A stretch of 64,000 bases of DNA from Orthonyx spaldingii (Eukaryota > Chordata > Aves > Passeriformes > Orthonychidae), in the NCBI GenBank assembly GCA_013397795.1, contig VZTJ01003864.1, positions 57,158 through 121,157 of the forward strand, given 5' to 3'. Below the pieces are notes generated by a model. The model was not told the origin of the DNA. It saw only the letters and a program-made list of their open reading frames with translations, and did no database searches. The position numbers and the translations under genes were made by a program. This document shows positions 33,960 to 46,791 of this stretch, piece by piece; within the stretch, counting starts at the first letter, position 1, and the number at the start of each line of letters is the position of its first letter.

Positions 33960-36900
33960 AAAATTATCAGATAATTCATCTTTGCAGAAGGCCTATTAGG
34001 GAATTAATCTTTCCAAATAAGAGAGAGAGAGACCTGTGAGACCTTATTGCCTTGTTATGAAGGACATGTCCTCTCTCATTGCCCAGCTCTGTGGGGTCCC
34101 TTAGTTGCCTTTGCTGCCCATTCATTTTCAGAAGAGACATATGGCAGCAGTCACAAACTCTCCTTCAGTATCAAATGCTGCTTTTCCTTTGGTCCTTGAG
34201 ACGTGTTTTGAATTTGTTCCCCATATATAACTGAAAAGACTGAAATGTCATCTGTCACTTCAGTGTGAAGTGGGCTGGAAAGACAACCTTCAATCACACC
34301 AGTGCGAATGGAAAGGGAAGGAGGAAGTGAACAAGGCTCCCATGCAAGACTCTCATAGTATTCCTTGTAGTGCAGCTTTGCAATCCATTTGGAGGTGAGC
34401 TGGAGATGAGACAGAAAGGTCCTGACAGGATCCACCTTCAGCCCAGAGAGGAGATGGTCTCAGAGACCTGTTCCTGAGCTGGTAACAAGACAGCTTTGCT
34501 GTTATAAGTATGAACATTAGCAATGACAAAGGGTCACAAAGCCCTAAGCCAGATCCAGTGGTCATATTGTTCAGCTGTATCAGCTGACTTCTTCAAACAA
34601 AACCTAAGCCACCTCCAATTCCTGGTGGAAAGAGGGCAAAGGAAAGAAGATAAAATGGATCTTGCTTAGGTAAAGAAGTAGAATGCTAAAAAATGAACCC
34701 TGAAGGTTTAGTCAAACCCAAAGGAGAGGGGTTTTGTCTGGACAGTTGTCAAATGTTGTCCCTCTTTCACGTGCACAGCAGAAAAGGGATTGCCAAGGGC
34801 TCTGATCTGCGCCCTGAACACATCAGTGGGCATTGCTGGCCGCGTGTGCGTCCAGCACCTGCACCAAGCCGATCTGCAGGAAGGTGAAGCTTAATCCTCT
34901 GTCTAATGAGCTGAAACAGCAGAGTGCTCCATTTCCTTCAGCCATAATCCAATTTCCACATACAGAAAAATCCACTCCGCCTTCAGACAGGAACTTTATC
35001 CATCAAGGGTGAAAGAATGGAGCAGATTATCACTTTATTGAATGAAACAACCTATTGCTCCCCAAATAAGCCCTTGTCCACATGTGGCTCTAGCTGTTGG
35101 CTGCTGACAGAGAATGACTCTTTGACACTGTTCCTGTCCTTTAATGTCTGTATTCCCGCTCCACTGTGATGCCACAGCCACCTATTTCCCAGACTCTCTT
35201 TTAATCCTATTGTCAGGAAAGAAGCTTGATCACAACCCACTAAAGTAGATTCTGGCTCCTCTCTCAACAGAGCTCAGGATGTTGCTTTATCTAGTTTTGC
35301 TCAAGACAGCGGGCAGACCTTTGTTTACATATTGGTTAAGAAGCACAGAAACCCCCCCGGATGTCTGAGGTTAAGGGTGAAGTGAGTCAGTGCTCACAAC
35401 TAACAAGATTATTTAATCCACCTGCCATTCTCAAGGTGCAGACAATGAGAAGACCACATTGTTGTGTGTCCTACAGTTTATCTACTGCTGCTGTGTTGAA
35501 TTTGTACTGTGCATCATAGATTACTTGGAATAAAACAGAGGCACTCCTACCCTCCTTTTGCAGAACAGGATATGTCACTAGGGTGTGGGGAATGATCCAG
35601 GATCTTCGCCTTCACAGAATGACAGTGGTTTGCAACTTCAAAGAACTGTCTCCAAGAGGCTTTGCTACAATTGCTATAGCAATTAAGACAAGGGGCTGCA
35701 CCACAATTTTCGTCTTGGAAACAAATGTGGACATCCTTTAAGGTGTCCAGGGAGAACGACATCTAGGCTAGTTCAGGCATTGTTTCTAGTGGTCTGGATG
35801 TATACCACAGTTTTAAAATCCATCACATTGCTTCCCCTTTGTATATAACAACATGAGTGCAAGAAACACGTCACTGAACTTTGATTAAAAGAGAGCATAA
35901 AACACATTAAACTTGGTTTGGGGAGCTTTGGCATGAAAGTCTGTCATACAGTTGTTCAGGTTCTTGCACCAAGTCTCAGCTGTTGATCAGAAATTCACTG
36001 TGTTATTTTAAAACAGTTAATCTATGTCCTTCGAAGGAAAGCAATGACTCATAAACTTGGTCTGGGATCTGTTGCTACCTAGTATGAAATCTTTTAATAT
36101 TGAAACAAACCTAATTTCTAGACAGGATGGCTGGAGATAAACTGAATTGTGAAGACATACACAGAGATATGAGCTGCACATAAGTACACATACTGATATT
36201 TTTCTTCCATAATGCTCATTACTTTAGTATCAAGGCATGCATTCGATTAGCTGCAATTCAAAGACTTTCCAGGTCTTTGAAGGAAACAGGGAAGAGGAGT
36301 GGGGATTTAAGCGACTTGCTGGAGGACATGGAGAGACCTGGTAACAGTCACCTGCTTCTCATAGGAAGGAGCACAAGGAGCATCATCTTAATTATGAATC
36401 CAATATAGTTTGCATTTTATATTAGTAAAATTACACTGCAATGGGAGTAACTTAGCCCTGTCCTGATCCAGTGTTGGCATGTATGAGCAGTGTGGCACAC
36501 CAACTTAAATAACAAGTGGGAAACTTCCTCCTCACTCCATGTGCCTTTTCCTTTTCACACAGGAACCTGGTCCACACGGAGTCAGCTGGTCCCAAAGCAG
36601 TGGTGGAGGAAACCCTGGCAAGAGTTGCAAGTGGAAGATTAGATTTAATTGAACGACATTTTGCTTCGTAAAGATCACACAGATGGAGAAGCCTGATTTA
36701 AAGGAAAGATAAAGGTCATGCACTGTTTAGGCAGGAGTGGAATTTGTCCATCCTACTAACTCTAAAAATAAACTTTTAAGAATGTAATAAAATTGGACTT
36801 AGGACTAGAGGCATTCTGTATATTTTGAAATGCTTATGTATGAGCTGTGTGGGACACATGTACCTAATGAAGGAAACAGAGAAGTTGCATAGTGATTAAA

Positions 36901-39900
36901 AACACAGACATGAACACTAAGTCTGCAAAATGGAAACCACATTGCTGTGCCAAGTTCACCTATAAACTATGACAATGATTTCAATGACTTGAGACCTCTC
37001 AGCACCAGATCAGCAGCAATGTCTGTAACCTTTGAGCAGTGGGTGTAAATGATCAGATCACTGAAACTGGTAAGGGTTACAGGACCTCATCCATTGACTT
37101 CAGAGGGCTTAGGAAAAACCCTTTTCACCTTGTGATTTTTTTTTTTTCCTAATTAAATTCCATGATAGATAAGATTTGGGATAATGGAAGAACTTAGTCT
37201 TTCATCCCCAAAGGAGGATATACAATCCCATATGTCCATCAGTTTCAATTCGTCTTACCAGGGAAGGCAGGCCCTTCTGAAAAACTGCCTCAGGAGCACT
37301 GATTTCTCTGTAATGAGTAATGACCACAAAAGAACTCAGAACTCACAAATTTAAAGCAGCACTTTTTCTGAGAGAAATATTTACAAAATTTCTGCAGCTT
37401 TTAAGCCTTGCATACATTGAGTGATGGCATGGATATCTCTATTTCTCGTGCCTACTAATCCTGCTTGCCTCCTTCTGAGCCCTGAGATTATTACCAAAGG
37501 CACCAATGACACAAGATTTGGTGGGAGAGTTGCCTGAGCCACCAGTGCAGGTGACACATAAGTGCCACCTACCTCCTTGTGGGTCCTATAGGAGATGGAA
37601 AAGTAGGAGAGCTTAAAACAATTCTCACTGTCAAGATAAAATATGAAGCAGTCATCACAAGCAGTACAATGCCTCCTTGAAGGTTATCAATCCAACGTGA
37701 TATTTTGAGAAGACCAGCTGCTACAGAGAAACGTTAGATATATCATCAGAACAGACTTCCACCCTAAGGGAGGCATATTGTTACCAGTTGTTTGAGAAAA
37801 GAATAGCTTAAGGCAAAAATAAATACTCTAAGGCCTTTTAATATACAAGCATAAAATGAGGCTTCATCCTACAATATTCCAAGCAAACACCAGACCATTT
37901 TCATTCCCTGTGCACTCCAGTGAGAGCTGAGGGCCTCAATTGCCTCAAGGAGTTTCATGTGCATACAGAGGAAGGTTGCCAGTGTGAGGATGGACATGTG
38001 CTCATAACTGAGTTTTGTTTCTCAGAAGCAGAAGACCTTTTCCTACACAAGCAGGATTTACCCTGATCATGATTTGAAACCCAGAAAGCAAATGCCAGTG
38101 AGATAAACTGGGAAGTGCTGTCTTTCAACGGGACTTGCACATATCACTGTAGGAAGAAGAATGGTATTTTGAGTGGTATAAAAACTGCCTACAGACCTCA
38201 AATATACTTCTTTTTCATTGCATTATAATTTGTCTTGGACTGTTCAATTCAAGGAGTCGCTTCACCATGCATGAGAACAGAGTGGTATAAATCAGGCTGC
38301 TCCAGGAGCAGGTCTGATGTGACACTATGCTTGAGATCTGGGCAACAGAAAAGATGGCTTCTTAAAGCAATTGCAAATACTTAGAAACCATCCAACGAAG
38401 AGAATTTACACTGGTGAGTGTGGGTTTGCTGCATAACAAGCTTATTGCAAGTTTTCTGTGCAGAGCCCAGGCATTCAGTGAAATGCAGATGTACATGAAA
38501 ACATCTGGCATCTGAGAAGAAACCTGCAGTAACCCACGGCAGGGGGCTCATCCCAGTGGGTCTTCTCTATGTCCCAGTGACCCTGAACACACAAAGCTCC
38601 CTTTCACTGCATCTGATCTTTGCTGTGAACCTCACAAGGACATCAGTCTGGTAGAAAGCAAGAGATCGGAAAGCTTCCAGATTCAGAAATCATGGTTTTA
38701 ATCCTGGCGGGAGCCAAACACACTAAAAGCAAGCCCAAAGAAATTATAGCCAACAGGAAATTCTTATCATCGTTTGGTTATATCTATCAGTTCCCCAGGG
38801 TCATAACCCAGACCCTTGTGTGTATGCAACAACTCTAGTTGTCCTCTTCCAAATAATTACTACAGACAGGATTTATGTGTTTTGCTGGTTTATGGGGACT
38901 TGTATTTCATGATAAGCATTTTGTAAGCTCTTAGAATTCTAACTAGCAAATTCAGAACTGATTTAAGTTTATTCATTATTTATATGATCAAATTGTTTTA
39001 GGATCCATATCTGTCTGATTTAAATACATATGATTCCCTTTGGTTTTTCCTCTCAATGAGACTTTTAGCACCTGAATCACAATAGAGTCTAAGGAATTCA
39101 GAAGGTGAACTCCTCAGTCTGCTGTTCAGTTAACAGTGCCCCTACAATCACACAAAAGGAATGTAGAATGGAAAAGCAAGATGTATTCGTCTTCACCACT
39201 CAGTGCTGCTTTGGGGAGAGAATAGCACCTCACTTGTGCTGTGCTAGAGCAAGGTGTGAAGCAATGACCAAAAGAAAGATCTTCTTGTAAAATAGGGCCA
39301 TCCCATCTCCTTGCTAACAGCTCCCCAAAAATCTCTTCCCCTAGTCTCATTGCTTGGGAGCATGACTGCATACCATCACATGAACTGGCAACCTGTTTAC
39401 TTGGGACTGGCCACTCAATCCCCTTTTCCCTCTATTTTCCCACCTTTGTTCCTCTCTAAACCAGTTATATCCTTCCCTTTCCCCAATTTTGGTTCCTCCC
39501 CCAGCCTATCCCATACCAGATCACGTGGAATCCCCAGCTGCTCTTCCTCCACATCCTGTCATGTGTCCCATACACAGGCAGTGATGCCTCTCTCCGCTAA
39601 GGCGAGCAGGAGAGCTGCTCCTGTTTCCTCTGGGAAGGGTGTTACCTCCCACCCATGAAGCTGAGGCTCTCCTGGAACAGCCCCAGCTCAGTTCAGAGTC
39701 TTGTGTCTCTAACTGGGGCATTGGGCTTCCACAGCTTGTCCTTCTGCGTCTGTGTGTGTGGATGAGCCTTGAATCACACAACCTAACACAGCTATTCCAA
39801 AATACCTCACATCAGATGAAAGAAGAACCCAAGGACACCCCTCTGGCTCTGCATCTGTGTGTTGCAGCTTTTCTGTACCACTTTGAATAAGACAATTGCT

Positions 39901-42765
39901 GGGTCTGTACCATGGGACATAACACACCCAGTGAAGTGGAGGAGGATGATGATGTCGGGCACTTTTTTAATGGTTGTGAGATGCTGTCAAAGACTTAGTT
40001 GAGAAAAGGCTTAAAGAAGGCAACACAGAGGGCTGTGCTTCACCCAGAGTATGTTAGAAACAAAAAGGGAGGAGAGAAACACAACTGTTCTGAAAGGATA
40101 CTTTCTGGGCACTTGGGACATCTGGATTCATTTAAAGAGCACTTGAAAATCTTGGTTGTGTGGAAATGATCTGCAGTCTCTGCATCATGGAATAAGCCTC
40201 CATGGGGACATGGGACAGGAGAAAAGCAGAACTCTGGACCTGTGCTACCTTGTCCTACCGCACATCCTTTAACCCACACTGCACAACTTCCAATACCAGC
40301 CTTGCTGCCCTAGAGGTCTATAGTCTGTCCATCTTCCTCATTTTGGGCATTAAATGCAGGTATTGATGCTTGTTTCATCTTCTCCCTTGAGGCCAAGGTA
40401 AAGCACTACTACACTTGCCAAATTCATCACTTTGTGCAAACTACATTTATATGACAGCAAATCTATACAACTTTCCTGTGTCCATTTACTCTGTTGTTCA
40501 GCTGTCAAGGAAAGGTGGCCCATCAGGTCCTTGCCAAAGGGCACAGTAGTTGCCTTTCTCCTGGCTCAGTAGGATCTTTTGCCCTACATGAAGCCAGATA
40601 CCAGACCATAAGCTTCCTTGGGATTTTTTCCTCAAAGATGCAAACAAACCCCAAAAAACCCCAGAGCTGTATTCTAATAAGTGGTGGGTTTTTTTCCTCT
40701 CAGTAGTTCATCTTTAACTTTTGGCAGTCAGTCTGCTTCCCCTTTACATTTCGTGTTTATCATAAACCATAAACATTTTTAAACCAGGCAAATTAGAGGT
40801 ACCAAGAACAGGTGCCAATGTGAGAGAGGGAAAATCTTGGCCTATCTGTGCCTTGTCATCAGTCGTGAGATGATGGCAAAACACCACTGTGAAACCAGGC
40901 TTCAAGCAGTCTAATGGAGTCTTCATAGGGGGATGGAAATAAAAGTTTCCCCAGAATAGAAATCTAAGGTTGACTGATAGGTACAGATTGAAAAGATATC
41001 TGGTGGGTTTCATATTAGACACTGAAGACCCTTCTGTTCTTAGTGGTTTCACAACACCCTAGAAGATTTTCTAATTTCCCTAATTGTTGGTCACTTTGGT
41101 CTTTCCATAGTATAACAGCGACTTCACAAGGATATGGCCGAATGTTTTAAATTGAGTACAACCAGAAGACAACAAAGATGATGCAGTTCATAGAACTGAG
41201 TTTTGTTAGAAAATGCTGAATTAAAATATGCATGGGAATGTATCTATTGCAGCAATCTTCCATTAAACTCTAATCTTGCATGGTACCTTTGAGTCTGCAA
41301 GCCATAGAAGGTCCCAAGGCTCTTCACTCTAGGATCTGTAATCAAGCATCAGTTCCCAAGTAGTTCCAAATCCTCAAAAACTTCATCTTGGATTCTGTTA
41401 CCACTCCCAGTCCTATCATAAAAGTTTGGAAATCACGGGCACCCCAGGCTGACAGGGGATTTTCAGACCTTCTGTGTTATCTGAGGTGGATGGACGAATC
41501 TGGAAACTGAGAGACAATATTCCAACGGGAATGATCAGCAGCAAAATCCAATCAGGCTGAAGTTGATTAACCTGAGCATTACCCTAATATTTACGTTTAT
41601 TATGTGGCATAGGATTGTTGAACCCGTACACTGCATTTGATAAATCCATCCCATGCACTGATTGGAGTTACTTGAAACAGTTAATTTTAATTAAAATTCA
41701 GTAAGCATACCTTCACAATTTTTATAGTGCTGCTTTAAGGGAGAAGATGCTGGCAGGACAGTAGATGTTTGATTGTGGAGTGAAAACCAACAGATGTGAC
41801 CCAGCAGGCTGCTGATCCCTTTTTCTGCTCCTTGTTATCTTGCCCATATCTCACAGCTCAGCAAAGAAATCTCACATGGATAGAATGAAGCAGAGTTTTA
41901 CTGGTGGCCAAATCCCTTCTTATGCAGTGAAGAAGACTCAGATACAGCTTTATAAAGTCATTCTTTTCAGTGCAAGTTTAACATCCAAACATCCTGAAAA
42001 TCTGCCCTAATCTGGAAAATGAGCCTTGGTGAACCCAAGTGTTAACTTTGGCTTGCTGCAGCATACAGGGGAACAGTTGTAGCCTCTAATCTTAAACGAA
42101 ACAATACAGGAGTCCCCAAGCCTCAGCTCTAGTCACAGTGTCCTCTTTACTGCTGGGTTTCCCATTCTGCTCATTTTCATGTTTAATTTTCTCCACTCAC
42201 CTCACAGCAGCAACCCTGTCAGGTGTTGGGAGGAAGCACATTTGCACAAAGGCTACGCAACACTGAAGGATAATAACTGTTATCATCTGAGACCAAACAG
42301 GAGTGTGGAGGCTGAGTGGATTGGGACAGTCAGACCCTTCCCTAAAGCCCTTGTGATTCCTGAAAAAATTTTAAAAGTATGCAAGCATGATTGTTGTTGC
42401 TGTTGATGATGTTTAGGGGTTTTTTGCATTTTTTGGTTCTTTGTACTCCCTCTTGGATTTGCCATTATGGTGACCCATGAGCAATGCAGAACCACCATGC
42501 TAGGACACTCCATTTTTGCCTTCTTCCGTCCTCTCCTTGCAACTGTTACATCACAAAAAGCTCATCCCCACACACACAGGAGGTCCATGGGAGGTGGGAG
42601 AGCCCCAATACCCCAGTCAGAGGCACGAGCACCTGCCAGGGCTGTCCAAGAGAAGTTCTGGCTCCATAGGGTGGAATCCCTGCTATGGGGAGCAGCTCTC
42701 TGTGTCTCCTCATTGATTGAGGAGGGTCTCTGCATAGGGATGCATAAGAACAACATCTTTGGATT
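33960..42765. other. Long unique non-coding stretch
   Basis: I support no gene in these 8.8 kb. Contents of possible note are a splice-acceptor plus poly(A) arrangement near 36,525 to 36,800 (listed separately) and an AT-rich segment at about 41,560 to 41,720 with the palindrome AATTTTAATTAAAATT at 41683 to 41698. Remaining frames are short and featureless. Confidence 0.5.
36563..36800 (+). other. Weak candidate for a terminal exon or 3' UTR
   Basis: A long pyrimidine tract at 36525 to 36562 ends in CACAG, a good splice acceptor. The following 29 codons are open and Gly/Ser-rich and end in TGA at 36650 to 36652. Two AATAAA signals follow at 36767 and 36786. This is the arrangement of a last exon. 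I do not recognise the peptide, I see no matching upstream exon, and each signal alone is common by chance. The minus-strand frame over the same bases has no better claim. Confidence 0.15.
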
Positions 42766-43260
42766 GTGTAAGGCTTGTTAAGGGGTGGTGAGGGGATAAT
42801 CAAAGGCAGGGAAAGGAAAGCATTAGCAAGGATTAGGGAGGAACAAGCATTGGAAAATAGAGGGATAAGGAGGAAAAATGACTGGTCAAGTGTAAACAGG
42901 TTGCTGGACAATAGGCTTGCCTGGCCATGCTCTGCCTCATGAGTGCTATCTGTCCTGTCTTCTCAATAAACACCATTTTAAATGTCATTTAAACCCCCTT
43001 TTCCTGTGTGAGAGACTCTCTGCTTGTGTATGGGGACAGTTCCGAGTGCAGTAACTGGAATGGGACCAGGAGCCATGGGATCCCCACGTCACTGGTGCAG
43101 CAACTGGAGTGAGAGTGGGTGTGGGAGTGAGGCTGTGGTCACCAGTGAAGCTGGAGCTGGACCAGCCAGGGAGCAGGTCACATGGCCTGGGAGCAAGGGG
43201 CTCAGTGAGTCTCTGAGGTCCGGAGAGACCTCAGGGGAGTCCCAGGCAGCTTTCTGTGAG
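42766..43260 (+). mobile_element. Possible LTR plus downstream leader of an avian ERV
   Basis: A segment starting TGTGTAAGG at 42766 carries AATAAA at about 42965. It could end in CA at 43038, giving an LTR of about 270 bp with a poly(A) signal roughly 70 bases before its end. The G-rich sequence that follows, to about 43,260, differs in composition from its surroundings. I find no clear tRNA primer-binding site, no second LTR, no target-site duplication and no gag frame, so this is a suspicion based on architecture and general resemblance. Confidence 0.3.
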
Positions 43261-46029
43261 TGAGTTGGTCTGTGAGAGCAACTGAGCTGGGGCTGTGATC
43301 TCAGGGACTCGCATCTCCAAGTGCCAGCATTGGTCTTACTGTGTTCATGTGTGCTCTCTGTGTGTCTGTTACCCCTGTGCCCAGGATTTATGTACATGTG
43401 CAAATATGCAAATGTGCAGTGTGTGGGTGTGCCCTTTGTGTGTGAGTGTGCCTGCAGGGAGTGCGTGCTCAGCCTGGGTGCTGCAGGAACCTGGGGCATG
43501 GAGCTCTGCCAGACTCACCTCCCCCGACTGCTGGATCCAGCCTGCCCCAAAAGCAACCACTACCACTGCCATGACACCTCTAGGTACAGATGGGAAATGA
43601 TTTCCATCTCTGTCAGCCCAACATCACTGCCTCGGCAGAAAAGGCCGAAAGAAGGAAAGGGAAAGCAAAACTATAAACACCAGGCTGTGGTAGCAGCTCC
43701 ATCCATCAGTGATGAGTCTGTCTGATATAGGTTCCATAGCCCCTCTTCCCTCCCTAACTCTTCCGTCTACATCCCACCAATCTCCTGTCTTCCTAAAGGA
43801 AAATGTGCAATTACTCCTCAAATCTAGCCAACGCTTTGCTGACTCCCTCCTCAAACCCAATCTGTGATCAAATCCACCCACCAAAGTCAAAAGTCTTTCC
43901 AGGGATGAACTTTCACACAATCTTGGGAGCAGTTTTCTAGTTTTGTGGTTGGTGAGAATAAAAAATTAATGTGTTTTTTTTTTCATGTAGAAGCATCAGT
44001 CACGCATTGTGTGTGCACTAAATTCACAGGGTCATAGAAATTAGAGACTGGAGAGCCCAGGGGAGAGAACTGCTCCAGCTAAGGAGCTGTGCAAAATTGT
44101 TCTCTGCATTGCATTAAGGCGAGGAAGGTCTTTGAGCATTCCTGAACTGTCATGTTGTCCTTGTTTTCTTGTCACCTTCTTCCTGAAACACAGGTGTGGG
44201 CATTGTCTTTCCCAGAGAAAGTGGCTTATTAATGTTAATGAGCAAGGAAGATGTGTGCTGTTGAGGAACAGGGTCAAATTAAAATATTGTTATTATGTAA
44301 TCAAATATGGGCCTTTCACAGTCACATTTAAAGAGCCACATCCTTATTTTTAGTTAAAACCTGCACTGAGCTGGCTTATGATCCATCAACATCCCTGTCT
44401 GAGGATCTGACTCAGATTGGATTTATTTGATTATATTCTCAGGCTATTATATACTCTCCCATAATGGATAGAGTCTTAATGCCAATCAAATGGCATTGGA
44501 AAACCTCCCAATGATTTCAGCTGAGTGGGAACAGCCATGTTCAGGCCATGTGCTTAAGGTCAGTGTCTGCTCTCAGGTATAAATCCGGCAGAATGTCACT
44601 GAAATCAGTTGAAATACAGCTGATTTATAGAGATGGCATTGGCAGCAGCAACCCACTGCCTCCAAGAACCTGTCTGTGGCCTCAGCCCTGAGCCTCAGCC
44701 CTGAGCTCCCGGGATCCTCACACAGGTGCTGAACACAATGCACTACAGGACCTGCTGTCTAGTTACCTTCTGACTCTCGTTTGAGCTCTTTTGGTTTAAT
44801 TTTCTGACAAAACAGATATTGGGTGCACTGATCCTGAGGCGGAATATCATGTGACTGAAAAATGTCAGGTTTGCTGTAAATTCATTGCCGTGTGTTTGCC
44901 TATCCCTGTGCAAGTGGGAGCAATGGGAAGAAAGTGTCCCCCTCCCCTCTGCCACCCCGGCTGAGGGGCAGCCGAACCACCCCTGTATTTCTGTGTGGAA
45001 ACCAGGGCTTGCCCTGTGCTGTGCTGCTCCCACTATCCCACATCCTCCTTTGGCCCCTGCAGAGATCTTGGTGATGCCCTCAGAAATTCCCTCTCTTGCA
45101 CGACACCTCCTCCAGTCTTCCCAGCACGGGGTGTGACTTTGCTGCTCACCTTGTTCACGTCCTGAATTCACCCCCCGCTTTGTGGATTTAAAAGTTCACC
45201 AAAAGGGCAGACCCATGCAAAGATCTAGACGGTTCCTAAGATACTGCTGCAGCAAATCTTTTACTCTCACTCCAAGCAGTGGAGGCCTGGACATGAGAAG
45301 AAATGCACAAGGAGGAAGAAAAAAACATTTTCATGCACAAGGAGGAAGAAAAAAACATTTTCATTAGCAGTGACTTGCTGACAATGTGGTTTCTCTGTCA
45401 AAACCTGTGACCTGAATTATCACCGCCTGTGCTGCCGGAGGGTTTATTGGAAAATGGATGGCTTTGCAGGGAAAAGAAATCAGGCTGGTGGACAGAACAT
45501 TTTTTTAAATAAGAGGAAACAAACCCACTTCCTTATATTGCACATAAGCAAAGAAGACATGATCAGAACACTCTTGATGATGAATCAGGCTGAGGAGTTC
45601 ATCTTGGTCCATGTGAATCACAGGTCAGGGATGTTCCAAACCACCTTTGTGCCCTCTGCAGCTAAATCCCCCCAAAATGCACTCGCCAACCTGTAGTTAT
45701 TTGGATGCTGCTTGAGTTTCCAGTGAGCTGAAAAAAACTCCCAACCAACACTCAAAGGAATGTCATGGCTGAGGGTTGTCCTCACACCATCTCCCATTTT
45801 TTGTGAACATCATCCCAGTGGAGTTCTGCAGACAGCATATGTCTAAGGCTTCTGGCAGCCTGGAGTCCTCACTCAGATGATGTTCCCAAGTCACTGTCAA
45901 AATATCAGGGGTGGAGGAACTTCTTGGGCAGCTGTGAGCCTGACAGCTGTATCCTGCCCCACTTCTGGATGGATGCATTACCAAGAGGACAGCGAGCAGG
46001 CTCAGACACACAATCCCTTTGGTGGTCTG
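43261..46029. other. Non-coding sequence with GT-rich stretch and a short duplication
   Basis: From about 43,340 to 43,460 the plus strand is rich in GT and TGTG interruptions, an imperfect dinucleotide-like region that opens Cys/Val-rich frames. The rest shows no gene. A perfect 30-bp duplication is listed separately. The last few hundred bases before 46,030 could be the diverged 5' part of the CR1 that follows, but I cannot align them by eye. Confidence 0.45.
45303..45362. repeat. Perfect 30-bp tandem duplication
   Basis: Bases 45303 to 45332 are repeated without any difference at 45333 to 45362. Each unit begins ATGCACAAGG and ends ACATTTTC, with an A run in the middle. The frame through it encodes AQGGRKKHFH twice, but the frame starts and ends in unique DNA and has no other sign of coding. 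Confidence 0.95.
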
Positions 46030-46726
46030 GAGGGCAGACTTGGATGAGGTCCTGGACAAACTCAAACACAAAAAGTAAAACTACACGGGGTGACCAACAA
46101 AGCCAAGAGCAAGGTCCTGTACATGGGTCAGGGCAATCCCAAGCACAAACACAGGCTGGGAGAAGCATAGATTGAGAGCAGCCCTGAGGAGAAGGGCTTG
46201 GATGTGTTAGTTGTTGGAAAGCTTGATGTGACCCAGCAATGTGCTCTGGCAGCCCAGGAAACCAACTGTGTCCTGGTCTGCATCCAAAGCAGCGTGGGCA
46301 ATGGGCTGAGGGTGATGGTTTTCTCCCTCTGCTCTGCTCTGGTGAGACCCCACCTGCAGTGCTGCATCCAGCTCTGGGGTCCCCAGCATAAGAAGGATGT
46401 GGACTTCTTGGAGCCAGTCCTGAGTCGGGTGAAGATCAGGGGCTGGAGCTCCTCTGCTATGGATAAAGGCTGAGACAGTTGGAGCTGTTCAGCCTGGATA
46501 TGAGAACTCTCTCAGGGGACTTTAAAACACCTACCAGCAACTAAAGGAGGCCTACAAGAGAGTTGGAGAGGGATTTTTTCCATAGGTAGATAGAGATAGG
46601 ACAAGTAGTAATGTCTTTAAACTAAAGTAGGTTAAATTAGGTATTATGAAGAAATTCTTCCCTGTGAGGGTGGTAAGGCACTGGAACAGGTTGCCCAGAG
46701 AAGTTGTGGATGTCCCATGCCTGGAA
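46030..46726 (+). mobile_element. CR1 LINE fragment with ORF2 C-terminus
   Basis: Plus-strand CR1 is recognisable from the LDEVLDKL-like segment near 46,040. An intact-looking frame at 46198 to 46473 carries the family-typical QQCALAAQ, SALVRPHL and LWGPQHKKD segments at the end of ORF2. After that come the 3' untranslated segments GAAATTCTTCCCTGTGAGGG and CTGGAACAGGTTGCCCAGAG. The copy stops abruptly near 46,726, before the expected 3' tail, so it lacks roughly the last 130 bases. This is unusual for CR1, which normally loses its 5' end, and suggests a later deletion or rearrangement. The minus-strand frame 46552 to 46848 is a shadow. Confidence 0.9.
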
Positions 46727-46791
46727 TCTCTGTTATGTGCAGAATATTTATTACTGATGCCACTACTTCTGTCCATCTTCATTCTCTTTAA

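Noticed and set aside
33815..34039. Frame with a KARQG periodic repeat
   Set aside because: It is a translation of the CAAGG microsatellite; the frame is open only because the unit contains no stop in any phase.
35669..35684. Perfect 16-bp palindrome AATTGCTATAGCAATT
   Set aside because: About one such palindrome is expected by chance in 64 kb. It has no supporting context.
43321..43725. 134-codon Cys/Val-rich frame
   Set aside because: The composition follows the GT-rich stretch. Competing frames on both strands have equal claim.
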